From assembly GCA_013695925.1 (NCBI GenBank), contig JACCZO010000130.1, positions 1 to 13,805 on the forward strand: a DNA stretch of 13,805 nucleotides, written 5' to 3'. The position numbers and the translations under genes were made by a program. Below, in pieces: positions 5,925 to 12,853 of the stretch. Positions within the stretch are counted from its first letter, which is position 1. The number at the start of each line of letters is the position of its first letter. The notes beneath the pieces are model-generated. The model was not told the origin of the DNA, did not search any database, and worked only from the letters and a program-made list of their open reading frames with translations. This DNA is from Chthoniobacterales bacterium. Lineage in GTDB: Bacteria > Verrucomicrobiota > Verrucomicrobiia > Chthoniobacterales > UBA10450.

Positions 5925-7910
5925 ATGAAAACCAAACCAACTTCGGTCATTAGCGCACGCTTCATCGCCTTCTGCGGATGTAGCGTGCTGTCAATCACGT
6001 CAGCGCTCGCGCTGGGTCCCCAACGCGTCCAATTCACGCCATCCTATCACAATGACGTTTCGCCCCTAATGCGCGATACGCCCGACTGGGACTATACTGT
6101 TCGCCAAAAGCGTGAAGCCGCCGAGAATCCGAAGATCCCTAACTCCCACGTCGACAAGCCAGATCCGGTGATCGAAAAGAGTGGTTCGGCCCTGGGTTTC
6201 CTCGCGCCAAGTATCCCCGCGCCGATCCTCAACTTTGATGGCATCGCGTTCCCCGGCGTCGGGTGCAACTGCGCTCCACCCGATACGAACGGCGAAGTTG
6301 GAGCAACGCAATATGTCCAAATGGTCAACGAAGGCTATCAGGTTTTCGACAAGGCCACCGGCAGCTCGATCTTGGGGCCGAAGAGCATCTCGTCAATCTG
6401 GACCGGCTTTGGCGGCGTCTGCGAAACGGGCGGCGCTGGTGACCCGGTTGTGCTTTACGATCAACTGGCGGGGCGCTGGGTCATCACCCAGTTCGCCGGC
6501 GGCAGCACGATCACGGATGAGTGCATCGCGGTCTCGACGACGAGCGACGCCACCGGATCTTATTATCGGTACGGATTTCACCTCGGGTCGAACTTCTTCG
6601 ACTACCCGCACCTCGGCGTCTGGCCCGATGCTTATTACATGAGTATGAACGTATTTAATTCTGCCGGCACGGCATACCTCGGTCCCCAAGCCTTCGCTTT
6701 CGATCGCAGCGCGATGCTGACTGGCGCCCCCTCCAGCTTCGTCAGTCCCGGTGGAGCTCTCGGCAGTTCGGTGGCGCCATTCTTGCCGGCAGATCTCGAC
6801 GGTTCGATATTGCCGACTGCTGGTGCGCCGAATACCTTTGTCGGGTTCCCGAGTGGCGGTCAGTATACGACCTATCACTTCCATGCGGATTTCGCCACGC
6901 CGAGTAACTCCACCTTCACGACATTCGCTACGCCTTCTGCAGCGGCTTTTACTTCGCTCTGTCCCAGCACCCGCTCCTGCGTGCCGGAGTCGGGCGTAAC
7001 AAGTAACAATAGATTGGACGGCATCGGCGACCGTTTGATGTTCCGGCTGGCTTATCGGAAATTCAGCGACGGTCACGAATCGGTGGTCGGCAACTTTTCC
7101 GTCAGCGCCGGGGGAGTCGCAGGCATCCGTTGGTTCGAGCTCCGTGGAGTCACGGCGGGCCCGGTCACGGTTTTCCAGGAAAGCACCTACCAGCCGGATA
7201 CCACCTGGCGCTGGATGGGCAGCGCGGCGATGGATGGCCAGGGGAATCTGGCGATCGGTTACAGCGCTTCCAGTGGTTCGATCTTTCCACAACTCCGTTA
7301 CGCCGGGCGACTGGCTGGCGACCCTATCAACACGCTTGCTCAGGGAGAAGCTCATCTTTTTGATGGGACGGGGAGCCAGACCGGCACCGGGAATCGCTGG
7401 GGCGATTACAGCGCCCTTACGGTGGACCCGGTCGACGACGCGACCTTCTGGTATACGAACGAGTACTACTCATCCACTGGCACTTTTAACTGGCGCACGC
7501 GCATAGGGTCCTTCAAGCTGGCCTCAGGAACTCCTACTCCTACGCCGACGCCGACCGCTACTCCCACCCCGACGCCAACCGCTACTCCTACGCCGACTCC
7601 GGCGGCTGACTATTCGCTTTCGATTAGCCCGTCTAAGATCACCATCGGCAAGAACGGCGGCACGGCGGTCTACACCGTTACGATCACCCCGAGCGGGGGC
7701 TTCAATTCGGGAGTGACTCTTTCCGTGACCGGCCTTCCAACGGGTACCACAGGGAGCTTCAACCCGAATCCGGCGACAACTTCTTCGGCGCTAACTCTGA
7801 CCGTTAGCTCATCCACCGCCAAGGGCACCTATGTCTTCACGGTAACGGGAGTTTCTTCCGGCTTAACCCGCAGCGCGACTGCGACGCTCCAGAAGACGGC
7901 TAAGCCCTAG
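5925..7910 (+). CDS. Large exported protein with Thr-Pro linker and C-terminal Ig-like domain
   Basis: The product has 661 residues. A Sec signal peptide (about 1-30, ending SALAL/G) is followed by a large domain at about 95-532. This domain contains 'NCAPPDTNGEVGATQYVQMVN', 'GDPVVLYDQLAGRWVITQF' and 'DYPHLGVWPDAYYMS', and looks like a beta-rich, propeller-type fold. The same motif set occurs in exported proteins of unknown function in several phyla. Six cysteines remain after the signal peptide (114, 116, 166, 200, 346, 352), consistent with disulfides outside the cytoplasm. Residues 536-559 are an almost perfect Thr-Pro dipeptide repeat (7530-7601). The C-terminal 100 residues (DYSLSISPSKITIGKNGGTA...) form an Ig-like beta-sandwich. 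I see no PEP-CTERM or other sorting tail. It stands as a single gene with its own terminator. No catalytic motif is recognised. Confidence 0.85.
   Translation: MKTKPTSVISARFIAFCGCSVLSITSALALGPQRVQFTPSYHNDVSPLMRDTPDWDYTVRQKREAAENPKIPNSHVDKPDPVIEKSGSALGFLAPSIPAPILNFDGIAFPGVGCNCAPPDTNGEVGATQYVQMVNEGYQVFDKATGSSILGPKSISSIWTGFGGVCETGGAGDPVVLYDQLAGRWVITQFAGGSTITDECIAVSTTSDATGSYYRYGFHLGSNFFDYPHLGVWPDAYYMSMNVFNSAGTAYLGPQAFAFDRSAMLTGAPSSFVSPGGALGSSVAPFLPADLDGSILPTAGAPNTFVGFPSGGQYTTYHFHADFATPSNSTFTTFATPSAAAFTSLCPSTRSCVPESGVTSNNRLDGIGDRLMFRLAYRKFSDGHESVVGNFSVSAGGVAGIRWFELRGVTAGPVTVFQESTYQPDTTWRWMGSAAMDGQGNLAIGYSASSGSIFPQLRYAGRLAGDPINTLAQGEAHLFDGTGSQTGTGNRWGDYSALTVDPVDDATFWYTNEYYSSTGTFNWRTRIGSFKLASGTPTPTPTPTATPTPTPTATPTPTPAADYSLSISPSKITIGKNGGTAVYTVTITPSGGFNSGVTLSVTGLPTGTTGSFNPNPATTSSALTLTVSSSTAKGTYVFTVTGVSSGLTRSATATLQKTAKP
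7530..7601 (+). repeat. Thr-Pro dipeptide repeat within the secreted protein
   Basis: Twenty-four codons encode TP units, with Ala replacing Pro twice (TPTPTPTPTA, TPTPTPTA, TPTPTP). The DNA is a degenerate 6-bp repeat whose third codon positions vary. It has therefore been kept by selection on the protein and not by recent slippage. It acts as an extended linker between the large N-terminal domain and the Ig-like domain. Confidence 0.85.
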
Positions 7911-7945
7911 TCGTTCGGACAGCAGAGCGCACGCTCATTTCCAAT

Positions 7946-7984
7946 CGGCGTGTTTGCAGTCGAAGACTGCGAGCACGCCGTTTT
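7946..7984 (+). terminator. Bipartite hairpin with T run after the secreted-protein gene
   Basis: Outer arms cggcgtg/cacgccg (7946-7952/7974-7980) enclose a 3+3 internal loop. Inner arms gcagtc/gactgc (7956-7961/7965-7970) close a gaa loop. A tttt run follows at 7981 and continues as a T/G-rich stretch. It begins 36 bp after the stop codon at 7910, which fits a Rho-independent terminator. The high symmetry also fits a dispersed palindromic element that has been co-opted as a terminator. Confidence 0.75.
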
Positions 7985-7990
7985 GGTTTG

Positions 7991-8104
7991 TTCGTGGAAA
8001 GTAGGCCGCAGAAAAAATTCGACTCCATATCAAGAAACTCGCTCTCGCGCGTTCGGGCTCTCGCGCGTTCGGGAAGGGGCGGCGCGAGCCGGACGGCGAG
8101 CTGC
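7991..8104. other. Intergenic stretch with tandem duplication and hairpin arm
   Basis: No gene is seen between the terminator and the small minus-strand gene. The segment contains a perfect 16-bp tandem duplication (listed separately) and the left arm of an 8-bp inverted repeat, cggacggc/gccgtccg (8090-8097/8115-8122). The right arm lies inside the 3' end of the small gene, so this hairpin brackets its stop codon. It could end minus-strand transcription, although no T run follows on that strand. Confidence 0.4.
8041..8072. repeat. Perfect 16-bp tandem duplication
   Basis: The unit gctctcgcgcgttcgg occurs twice head to tail (8041-8056 and 8057-8072) without a mismatch. The identity suggests a recent duplication. 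It lies in non-coding sequence downstream of two convergent transcription units. The unit itself contains a short tcgcgcg core. Confidence 0.85.
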
Positions 8105-8388
8105 TTAGATGCGAGCCGTCCGCGCCGAGTTGCGGACCGTCAGGCTGCTCTTGGCCAGCCCGGTGCGTAGGATGAGCGGATTGAGGCGGACACTCGAGCC
8201 CGAGCCGAAGGCCTTGAGCGTATCCCAGATTTTGACCGCCATCAGGGAGAGAGCTATGAAGGGCAGGGTAGCGACCCAAAAAATTGCCGCGCTACGATCA
8301 ATGCGGGTTCCAGTAAGGCCGTCTTCACGTCAGTCAGGCCGAAGGATTGAGTGTTGATAGCGGAGTCTGAAAAGGTCGTGGGTATCAT
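8105..8388 (-). pseudogene. Small membrane protein gene broken by a 1-base homopolymer frameshift
   Basis: From an ATG at 8388 the minus strand encodes MIPTTFSDSAINTQSFGLTD and onward to ...ALIVARQFF. It then runs out of frame at an A6 run (8278-8283, T6 on the coding strand) and stops at 8254 after 44 residues. The other frame continues from the same run as WVATLPFIALSLMAVKIWD to ...SARTARI and stops at 8105. With one extra T the two halves join into a smooth 94-residue protein with one membrane helix at about 35-57 and a basic C-terminal tail. I do not recognise the family. It starts 14 bp downstream of the quinone reductase gene on the same strand. It could be a true pseudogene, an assembly error in a homopolymer, or a gene expressed by slippage. 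Confidence 0.6.
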
Positions 8389-8402
8389 AGCGGTGGTTCG
8401 AC

Positions 8403-9365
8403 CTAGGGCAGCAGGACGATTTTCCCAAACGCGCCCGGCTCCAACACCGACCGGTGTGCCTGCGGTGCTTCACGCAGCGAAAGTTCCTTCCCCACCACTG
8501 GCCGCAGCGTTCCATCGTCCAACCCGGCGACGAGCGCAGCGTGCAGACTCGCCAATTCATCCGGGGGCGTATTCGGCAGGACCATCCCGCGAATGTCGGC
8601 ATCGCGCGACATGGTTTCACGCGCGTCGATCTCCACCCGGCCGCGGTTGCCGATCACGACGACGCGTCCCCGCGGTGCGAGGATCGTCAGGTCATGGCCC
8701 AGATTCACGTTGGCGAGCATTTCCAGGATGACGTCTACGCCGCGTCCTCCGGTTGCTTTCTTGATTGATGCCAGATAATCGGTGGCGTGATGATCGAACA
8801 CCTCGTGCGCGCCCTGCTCTCGCACCAGTTCTCGTCCGCGCTCGGTGCCGGCAGTGCCGAGAACGTGCATCCCGCGAGCGACGGCAATTTGCACCGCGGC
8901 CGTTCCAACTCCGCCGCTCGCGCCATGCACCAGCACGATGTCGTTAGGCTGGGTGCCGCCGCGCTGGACCAACCCGCGATAGGCCGTCGCGTAAGGGGTT
9001 CCCATCGCCGCGCCCTGTGCAAAAGAGGCTTTCTCCGGCAAGCGATGCACCTGGGCGACGCCACTGAGCGCGTACTCGGCGTAGGTTCCGCTGCTCGATC
9101 CCGCCAGGTAGACCCGATCGCCCGGGCGAAATTCGCTCACGCCCTCGCCGATCTTTTCCACCACGCCCGCGCCGTCGTTCCCCGGGGTAAACGGCAGCGC
9201 AGGCTTCCGCGCGTAGGTTCCGGCGCGAATGTAAGTCTCGACCGGATTCACTCCCGCCGCGTGCAGCTTGACGAGCAGTTGACCGCGCCCCGGCTCGGGC
9301 ATCGGCACCTCAACCAGTTTCATCACCCCGGGCTCGCCAAATTCTTCGACACGGATCGCTTTCAT
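8403..9365 (-). CDS. qor: Zeta-crystallin-type NADPH:quinone oxidoreductase (MDR superfamily)
   Basis: The 320-residue product is typical of this family in length. It closely follows vertebrate zeta-crystallin in order: 'AGVNPVETYIRAGTYARKP' (37-55), 'LPFTPGNDGAGVVE' (57-70), 'GTYAEYAL' (93-100), 'HGASGGVG' (147-154, the dinucleotide-binding loop), 'GTAGTERG' (170-177), 'GAHEVFDH' (185-192), 'EMLANVNLGHDL' (215-226) and a final 'GKIVLLP'. It has no cysteine, so it is the zinc-free type that moves electrons from NADPH to quinones or reduces activated alkenes. It is cytoplasmic. It is divergent from the PAS-protein gene, with 58 bp between the starts. The frameshifted small gene follows 14 bp downstream and is probably on the same transcript. 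Confidence 0.93.
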   Translation of the reverse strand: MKAIRVEEFGEPGVMKLVEVPMPEPGRGQLLVKLHAAGVNPVETYIRAGTYARKPALPFTPGNDGAGVVEKIGEGVSEFRPGDRVYLAGSSSGTYAEYALSGVAQVHRLPEKASFAQGAAMGTPYATAYRGLVQRGGTQPNDIVLVHGASGGVGTAAVQIAVARGMHVLGTAGTERGRELVREQGAHEVFDHHATDYLASIKKATGGRGVDVILEMLANVNLGHDLTILAPRGRVVVIGNRGRVEIDARETMSRDADIRGMVLPNTPPDELASLHAALVAGLDDGTLRPVVGKELSLREAPQAHRSVLEPGAFGKIVLLP

Positions 9366-9423
9366 CGCGGGCTACCTTAGCGCTCGGTCTTCCACTTTCT
9401 ACTTTCTCATTTATCATTTCCCC
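9366..9423. promoter_or_regulatory. Divergent promoter region with pyrimidine-rich patch
   Basis: These 58 bases separate divergent starts, so both promoters or leaders must lie here. The right half is a pyrimidine-rich simple sequence (cactttctactttctcattt, then atcatttcccc) that directly abuts the ATG at 9424. No Shine-Dalgarno sequence precedes that ATG. No clear sigma-70 boxes are seen. Confidence 0.45.
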
Positions 9424-10281
9424 ATGCTCCTTGCGGCCGGCGGATTCGGGAACGATGTCACCGTCAACGTGATCGCCTCGATCATCGCCTCCGCCCTTTT
9501 CCTCGCCATCGGGTTTCTCTGGGGAAAATACAAGGAGCGGCAGCGCTTCGGTAAAAAGCTCGAGGATTACGACTTTTATCCTTATGCGATCAATCGCGAC
9601 AATTTCCCGGAGTTCAGCCTGAAAGATTTCCGTCTCGGGATGCATTATTTCCTGCGCAACTTCGATCCGATGGCGGCGCGGCAGCTCATCTTCATCGGCG
9701 AACAGAACAACGTCCGCGCTCAGCTCGAACCCTCGGAGCAGAAAGTTTACGCCCGTCTCTTTGCCCGCTACGACGGCAAGAAGATTGAGGACGACACCCG
9801 CGAATACCTGGAGAATTTCAATCGCATCGTCCACCTCATCGGGAAGTCATTCCCCAATCTCGGAATCGAGATCCTGCTCCACGATCTCTCGAATCCTTCG
9901 CGCTCGCTCGTCGCGCTCGAGAACAACGTGACCGGCCGCCATCTGCACGACGGTACGACCAACCTCGTCATTGACCTGAAGAAACGGCAGCTCACCCACG
10001 AGGAAAAGTTGAACTACGAGCTGAATCTCGGAGCGCGGAAGTTCAAGTGCACGACGATTCCGATTATTCGCCCGGAATACGGAGTCGTCGGCGCCGTCTG
10101 CATCAACGTCGATGCCAACTTTCTGACCGAGGAAGTGCTGAGCTCATCCGAAAAGGTGGTCAACTTTTTCCAGACCTTTTGTCGCACCGACATGACGATC
10201 GAGGAAAACATCCTTAGCCGCGACGAGTACGCCAAAGCGCAAAAGGGCAAACGCCACTTCAAGGACGACCGCTTCGAATAG
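9424..10281 (+). CDS. Membrane-anchored protein with YheO-type PAS domain
   Basis: The product has 285 residues. One membrane helix near the N-terminus (about 13-33, VTVNVIASIIASALFLAIGFLW with flanking bases) is followed by a charged segment (35-130). The region 'NFNRIVHLIGKSFPNLGIEILLHDLSNPSRSLVALENNVTGR' (131-172) and 'TTIPIIRPEYGVVGAVCINVDANF' (210-233) match the YheO/PAS_6 sensor domain, including the 'GRKVG' position occupied by 'GRHLHDG'. YheO-like proteins usually have a C-terminal helix-turn-helix. Here only about 50 mostly charged residues follow, with no such motif. The protein is therefore probably a membrane-tethered ligand- or redox-sensing module with no DNA-binding role of its own. 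The fold assignment is by eye and moderately secure. Confidence 0.7.
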   Translation: MLLAAGGFGNDVTVNVIASIIASALFLAIGFLWGKYKERQRFGKKLEDYDFYPYAINRDNFPEFSLKDFRLGMHYFLRNFDPMAARQLIFIGEQNNVRAQLEPSEQKVYARLFARYDGKKIEDDTREYLENFNRIVHLIGKSFPNLGIEILLHDLSNPSRSLVALENNVTGRHLHDGTTNLVIDLKKRQLTHEEKLNYELNLGARKFKCTTIPIIRPEYGVVGAVCINVDANFLTEEVLSSSEKVVNFFQTFCRTDMTIEENILSRDEYAKAQKGKRHFKDDRFE

Positions 10282-10418
10282 AACAACGCTGCTCGATACT
10301 TTCAGGCAAACCACCGGCCCGTGCTGCGATTCCAAATCAATTCCTGACCCCGCCGGGTTCCTCGAGCTGACCAATATCGCCGACTTCGCCAGCTGAGGTG
10401 CCCACTTTTCTCCAGCGA
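10282..10418. other. Convergent intergenic spacer, no feature seen
   Basis: These 137 bases lie between the converging PAS-protein and CPBP genes. I find no strong hairpin with a T run on either strand. A minus-strand frame crossing the end of the CPBP gene stays open through it but shows no domain. Confidence 0.4.
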
Positions 10419-11105
10419 TCAGGATTCCCAGCCGAAAAAAAGCGCGACGACCGCGTAAGTGTCGATAAACCCGTGGCCCAGGACCGCGGTCCAAAGGTTG
10501 CGTCCGGAGACAAGATAGGCCGCGCCAAGGATCAGCCCGGCCACCGCTGAATCGAGAATCCCCGTCGGTCCCTTGTAAAAATGGCCGAGCCCAAATAGAA
10601 ACGAAACCAGCAGCGTCGCCCACCAAAAGGCCGCGCTCGATCCGCCACTCGCCTCCGCTCCTCGCAGAGTCAGGTAACCGCGATACACGATCTCTTCGCC
10701 GAAGGCGGCGAAGGTCCAGACCAGAAGCAGCCACAACATTGCGACCTTGAGATTGCCGGCGATCTGCTCGGCCCCGGCCGGGGGTTCGATCGCCGGCCAG
10801 AAGCGCGCCCCGAGGGGTTCGATCAAAAATGAGCCGAGCACGATCCGCAACCCCGCCGCGGCCAAAGCGATTCCCACGATTCGCATCCAGAATTGGGGCC
10901 GCTTGAAACCAATCGCCGCCCAACGGCCATTGCGAATACGCACCGAAAGCCAGCCGACGACAAACAGAATTAGCACCTCGTTAGGCACGAGGTGATACAC
11001 ATTATGACCGATCACAATCGCCGAGCCGAACAAAAGCTCGAGCGCGCTCAACCAGCGTCCACCCGGTCTCATGCGGGGCGAAAACTGTTCCGGCTGACTG
11101 GGCAT
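10419..11105 (-). CDS. CPBP-family intramembrane metalloprotease
   Basis: The product has 228 residues and several membrane helices (about 20-40, 43-58, 74-95, 120-135, 160-175, 185-200 and 205-224). The three CPBP (CAAX prenyl protease 2 / Abi) motifs are present: 'FGEEIVYRGYL' with Glu137, Glu138 and Arg142; 'FLFGLGHFYKG' with His175; and 'VLGHGFIDT' with His211 and Asp215. These residues bind the catalytic metal in the membrane. Bacterial members cleave membrane peptides or act in peptide maturation and immunity; the substrate here is unknown. The gene stands alone, convergent with the PAS gene and divergent from the transglutaminase-like gene. Confidence 0.9.
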   Translation of the reverse strand: MPSQPEQFSPRMRPGGRWLSALELLFGSAIVIGHNVYHLVPNEVLILFVVGWLSVRIRNGRWAAIGFKRPQFWMRIVGIALAAAGLRIVLGSFLIEPLGARFWPAIEPPAGAEQIAGNLKVAMLWLLLVWTFAAFGEEIVYRGYLTLRGAEASGGSSAAFWWATLLVSFLFGLGHFYKGPTGILDSAVAGLILGAAYLVSGRNLWTAVLGHGFIDTYAVVALFFGWES

Positions 11106-11192
11106 GGAGAATGATCCTGCCGTTTCGCATCATTCCGCACAAGTTCGCTTTGATCACTTCGCTTCCGACCTCTCGGCTCATTTCAGCTTTCA

Positions 11193-11852
11193 GTGTTTGA
11201 GGTTTTCAGTATCTCTCTTCCGGTGTTTTCTTCTTCTGAGCTTCGCCGGCTTCGCGCTCTCAAGACGCCGGTTGGCATTCAACGATTCCTCGACGCGATC
11301 CCGTACCATCTCGCACCCACTGCCTGGTCGCCGCGGGTCGTTCTGCGTGAACACACCGCCCATTGCCTGGAAGGCGCCACCTTCGCCGCCGCCGCGCTCC
11401 GAGTGGTCGGTTTCCCGCCTTTGCTTCTCGACTTGGAAGCGGATAACGACACCGATCATGTCATCGCCGTCTTCAAAGTCCGGGACCATTGGGGCGCGAT
11501 CGCAAAATCCAACTTCACGGGCTGCAGATATCGCGAGCCGGTCTACCGCACCTTGCGCGAGCTGGCCCTGAGCTACTTCAACATCTATTTCAATCTGCGC
11601 GGCGAACGCACCTTGCGCCGTTACTCGCGCCCGGTAAACCTCTCCCAGTTCGATCCCTACGATTGGATGACCTCGGAAGAGGACGTCTGGGTCGTGCCGA
11701 ACCACCTTTGCGATATCCCACACACGCCGCTCCTCACGGCGGGCCAGATAAAAGCGCTCACTCGCGTCGATCGCCGGACAATTGAGGGAGAAATCACCGG
11801 CCATCAGCGGGATCACTCCAAGCCGACCCCGCGCATTTTCCGCCGAGGCTAG
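11193..11852 (+). CDS. Transglutaminase-like (papain-fold) protein
   Basis: The product has up to 219 residues from the GTG at 11193. A second in-frame GTG at 11223 gives 209 and is just as plausible, because the first ten residues are encoded by a simple-sequence patch. 'LREHTAHCLEGATFAAAALR' (51-70) carries the candidate nucleophile Cys58, and 'DTDHVIAVFK' (86-95) carries His89. The third catalytic residue would fall near 'AKSNF' (104-108). This Cys-His layout with 'LRVVGFPPLLLDL' is that of small bacterial transglutaminase-like proteins, whose reactions are mostly uncharacterised. There is no signal peptide. The stop overlaps the stop of the convergent downstream gene in a shared CTAG. Confidence 0.75.
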   Translation: MFEVFSISLPVFSSSELRRLRALKTPVGIQRFLDAIPYHLAPTAWSPRVVLREHTAHCLEGATFAAAALRVVGFPPLLLDLEADNDTDHVIAVFKVRDHWGAIAKSNFTGCRYREPVYRTLRELALSYFNIYFNLRGERTLRRYSRPVNLSQFDPYDWMTSEEDVWVVPNHLCDIPHTPLLTAGQIKALTRVDRRTIEGEITGHQRDHSKPTPRIFRRG

Positions 11853-12697
11853 CTCTTTCTCTCGTTTACTCCAACGATTTCCAAGTCTCCTTCGCGCGCT
11901 TTCCGGAGCACGAGGGTCTTCAGCACTTTGCCCGAGGAATGTTTCGGACCGTTGCGCAGTTCATAACGCAGCGGAAACGTCACGCGGAACTTTCCGTCGG
12001 GCTGCGGTTGTACCTCCACTTCGCCGGCCAGCCAGAACCGGCGTTGCGGCCACTTCCGATCGTAGCGCAGCAAGTCGGCGCGAATTTTCTGCCGGCTCAC
12101 GTTCGCCTCGCCGAAGTAATTCACCCCTTCGGCGAAGAATTCCAGCTCCGCACCAATCTGCGGATCCAATCCTGCCAGGACAAAAGCGCCCACATAATCG
12201 CGCAGCCGTTCCCGACCGTACACACCGCCCGTCTCCGCGGGGCCAGCCGCCGGCGGAGCTGTCTCTCTCGTCTGCGTTTTCGTGCGAGACTCGACTTTCG
12301 TCACCGTTGTTTCCGCTGGCGGCGGCGAAGCTTGCGCTGCGGGTTTGGGCGGAGCGATCTCGCCCGCATTTAGTTTCTTGAGAAACTGCATGTCGCCGTT
12401 TCGCAGCCGCCGCCAGGTCCCTGATTCCGGCGCGGGCTCGGTTGCTTCGGTCGTCGACGCCGCCACCCCCAGCGCCTCGGCGGTGGCCGCATCGAGCCGA
12501 CCCGAAATGGAGAGGCCCCGACGAATTTGAAAACGGGTCACCGCCGCGGCGGTCTCACTGTCGTAAACTCCGGTCGCGTCCCCGAAATAGAAACCGCCTT
12601 CGCGCAGTTTGGTCTGCACTGATTTGACGTTGTCATCCGCGTGAGCGCAGGCCAGGCAGAGACTCGTCGCGAGCAGAAAGAGCAAGAGCTTCTTCAT
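11849..12697 (-). CDS. Exported peptidoglycan-binding protein with NTF2-like C-terminal region
   Basis: The product has 282 residues. The signal peptide is MKKLLLFLLATSLCLACAHA, with cleavage likely after AHA at residue 20; the LAC is not a good lipobox. Residues 24-76 form a PG_binding_1 domain: 'VKSVQTKLREGGFYFGDATG', then 'YDSETAAAVTRFQIRRGLSI' and 'GRLDAATAEALGV'. A Pro/Ala/Thr-rich linker follows (about 78-155). The last 120 residues ('YVGAFVLAGLDPQIGAELEF', 'ANVSRQKIRADLLRYDRKWP', 'FPLRYELRNGPKHSSG') resemble an NTF2-like alpha+beta domain. The protein probably binds the cell wall in the periplasm. It carries no visible hydrolase motif. It stands as a single gene, divergent from the SPFH gene. 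Confidence 0.82.
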   Translation of the reverse strand: MKKLLLFLLATSLCLACAHADDNVKSVQTKLREGGFYFGDATGVYDSETAAAVTRFQIRRGLSISGRLDAATAEALGVAASTTEATEPAPESGTWRRLRNGDMQFLKKLNAGEIAPPKPAAQASPPPAETTVTKVESRTKTQTRETAPPAAGPAETGGVYGRERLRDYVGAFVLAGLDPQIGAELEFFAEGVNYFGEANVSRQKIRADLLRYDRKWPQRRFWLAGEVEVQPQPDGKFRVTFPLRYELRNGPKHSSGKVLKTLVLRKAREGDLEIVGVNERKS

Positions 12698-12853
12698 GCC
12701 AGAGAATCGGATTTGCAGCGCCAGACAGATTTCTCACGCCGTCATGTTTTCAAAAATAGATCAGTGGAAACGAATGGTCGCGCAAGAAGGCCCTTGCGTT
12801 TGGCGGTGGAACGCTACTTTTCTCACTCACGCAACTTCAACAGGAACATCACT
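12698..12853. promoter_or_regulatory. Divergent intergenic region with short inverted repeat
   Basis: This region of 156 bases lies between the starts of the peptidoglycan-binding protein and SPFH genes and must hold both promoters. CGCAAG (12781-12786) and CTTGCG (12793-12798) are perfect reverse complements around a 6-nt loop and could be an operator. A weak box pair ttgcgt (12794) and tacttt (12815) has a 15-bp spacer, too short to trust. Confidence 0.35.
12842..12845 (+). promoter_or_regulatory. Ribosome binding site of the SPFH gene
   Basis: AGGA lies 8 bases before the ATG at 12854. It is one of the few recognisable Shine-Dalgarno sequences in this window, where most genes lack one, and it supports the chosen start. 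Confidence 0.55.

Noticed and set aside
6393..7355. A 320-residue minus-strand open frame inside the secreted-protein gene
   Set aside because: It is antisense to a well-supported protein with a signal peptide and conserved motifs. Its content is Arg-rich without domains.
7935..8279. A 114-residue minus-strand open frame after the secreted-protein gene
   Set aside because: It runs through the terminator hairpin and the tandem duplication. A different minus-strand frame in the same interval gives a much better membrane-protein sequence.
10337..10450. Possible frameshifted C-terminal extension of the CPBP protease after a T7 run
   Set aside because: Removing one T would extend the protein by about 27 residues, but the existing end (ALFFGWES) directly after the last helix is normal for the family and the extension has no recognisable feature.
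10144..10923. A 259-residue minus-strand open frame overlapping the PAS and CPBP genes
   Set aside because: It is in a different frame from the CPBP gene, whose metal-binding motifs are intact, and it covers the 3' end of the PAS gene on the opposite strand. Its composition is Arg/Gly-rich, typical of an out-of-frame shadow.
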